Of a stretch of 64,000 nucleotides of DNA, positions 63,807-64,000 are shown piece by piece. The notes under the pieces are model-generated. The model was not told the DNA's origin, ran no database searches, and saw only the letters and a list, made by a program, of their open reading frames with translations. The position numbers and the translations under genes were made by a program. Numbering within the stretch: position 1 is the stretch's first letter; each line of letters begins with the position of its first letter. The stretch is from Ornithinibacillus caprae (GTDB taxonomy: Bacteria > Bacillota > Bacilli > Bacillales > Amphibacillaceae), in contig NZ_WOCA01000009.1 of assembly GCF_009728145.1 (NCBI RefSeq), positions 79,224-143,223 on the forward strand, in the 5' to 3' direction.

Positions 63807-64000
63807 CAGGCTGTCGAAAAACCCTCGCCAGCCTGTTTTTTATTTAGAATACTTTAACAATTCACCGCGTAATTTTGTTATAATATAAGTAACAATATAA
63901 GGCGGTGGTAACTGTGTTTCATACTAGAAATAATACTCAAAATGAAGTGGAATTTGTAAGTATAGAAGACTTAGTACCCCAAGATCATTTACTTCGTAAG
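63807..64000 (+). mobile_element. IS1182-type insertion sequence, left end (partial)
   Basis: The left end appears at about 63807-63823 (CAGGCTGTCGAAAAACC), 10-16 bp after the palindrome of the preceding gene. The sequence CAGGCTG ... CAGCCTG with TTTTTT (63807-63841) forms an outward-blocking hairpin-terminator. The transposase frame begins at 63914. The right end is outside the window. Confidence 0.65.
63914..64000 (+). CDS. IS1182-family transposase, N-terminal part only
   Basis: Only the first 29 codons are present (GTG start after AGGCGGTG): FHTRNNTQNEVEFVSIEDLVPQDHLLRK. The LVPxDHLLRK motif is typical of the N-terminal domain (DUF772) of IS1182/IS5-like DDE transposases. The gene continues beyond the window. 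Confidence 0.75.
   Translation, partial: MFHTRNNTQNEVEFVSIEDLVPQDHLLRK

Overview
The window is chromosomal DNA from an AT-rich, endospore-forming Gram-positive of the family Bacillaceae, probably in the Oceanobacillus/Virgibacillus/Gracilibacillus neighbourhood (the genus is inference). The support is a Bacillus-type order rpoN, glutaredoxin, cggR-gapA, pgk-tpiA-gpmI-eno; a secG-estA-rnr-smpB-ssrA block; a gerA-type spore germinant receptor operon; Bacillus-like ribosome binding sites; and sigma-A promoters. Most gene functions below come from recognising protein families by eye, without database searches.

Layout. 1-6.9 kb: the right-hand end of an integrated mobile element. It carries an SOS-box-controlled yolD, small zinc-motif proteins, an FtsK/HerA/VirD4-like DNA-translocase ATPase in a tight cluster with small membrane proteins, a ParM/ParR-type actin partition pair with upstream repeats, and an XRE repressor. 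It ends at a decayed tRNA-Leu-like sequence that I read as the attachment site. 7.5-9.0 kb: an IS200/IS605-group element with a dead tnpB but an intact-looking right-end guide-RNA (omega RNA) region. 9.1-18.2 kb: rpoN, a glutaredoxin-like gene and the complete lower glycolysis operons, with a CggR operator in front of cggR. 18.2-21.9 kb: gerABC. 22.1-26.7 kb: nucleoside hydrolase, nitroreductase, ptsI (without ptsH) and a monoacylglycerol-lipase-like hydrolase. 26.9-36.0 kb: secG, estA, rnr, a ZIP transporter with an MntR-like box, smpB, a RocB-like peptidase, a broken alkaline phosphatase and tmRNA.

36.3-43.0 kb: an orphan OpuAC-type glycine betaine binding lipoprotein; a three-gene operon of membrane protein, TPR-membrane protein and TPR-AAA+ ATPase that I do not recognise as a described system; a second nucleoside hydrolase that seems to start at ATT; and a YeeE/YedE sulfur-compound transporter. 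43.1-51.1 kb: DUF389 protein, M42 peptidase, a YdhK remnant, then an envelope/redox and signalling cluster (SHOCT protein, BNR-repeat lipoprotein, CcdA-like protein, histidine kinase, response regulator) and a coiled-coil protein. 51.5-57.2 kb: DUF2294 gene, a tnpB-less IS605 derivative that keeps only its ends and omega RNA region, the dabA-dabB inorganic-carbon uptake pair with a terminator-like leader hairpin, and a frameshifted relic resembling a beta-carbonic anhydrase. 57.3-64 kb: M42 peptidase, hemolysin III/TrhA protein, DUF1836, padR-DUF4188, LLM flavin oxidoreductase, threonine aldolase, PilZ protein and the start of an IS1182-type transposase.

The candidates for something less described are the translocase-ParMR module at 1.9-6.2 kb with its opposite-strand 21-residue hydrophobic peptide, the TPR/AAA+ operon at 37.8-40.4 kb, the solitary omega RNA element ending 8 bp past dabA, the terminator-like dabBA leader beside a carbonic-anhydrase relic, the ATT-start hydrolase with a sequestrable ribosome binding site, and three intergenic tandem-repeat arrays of 20, 21 and about 50 bp.
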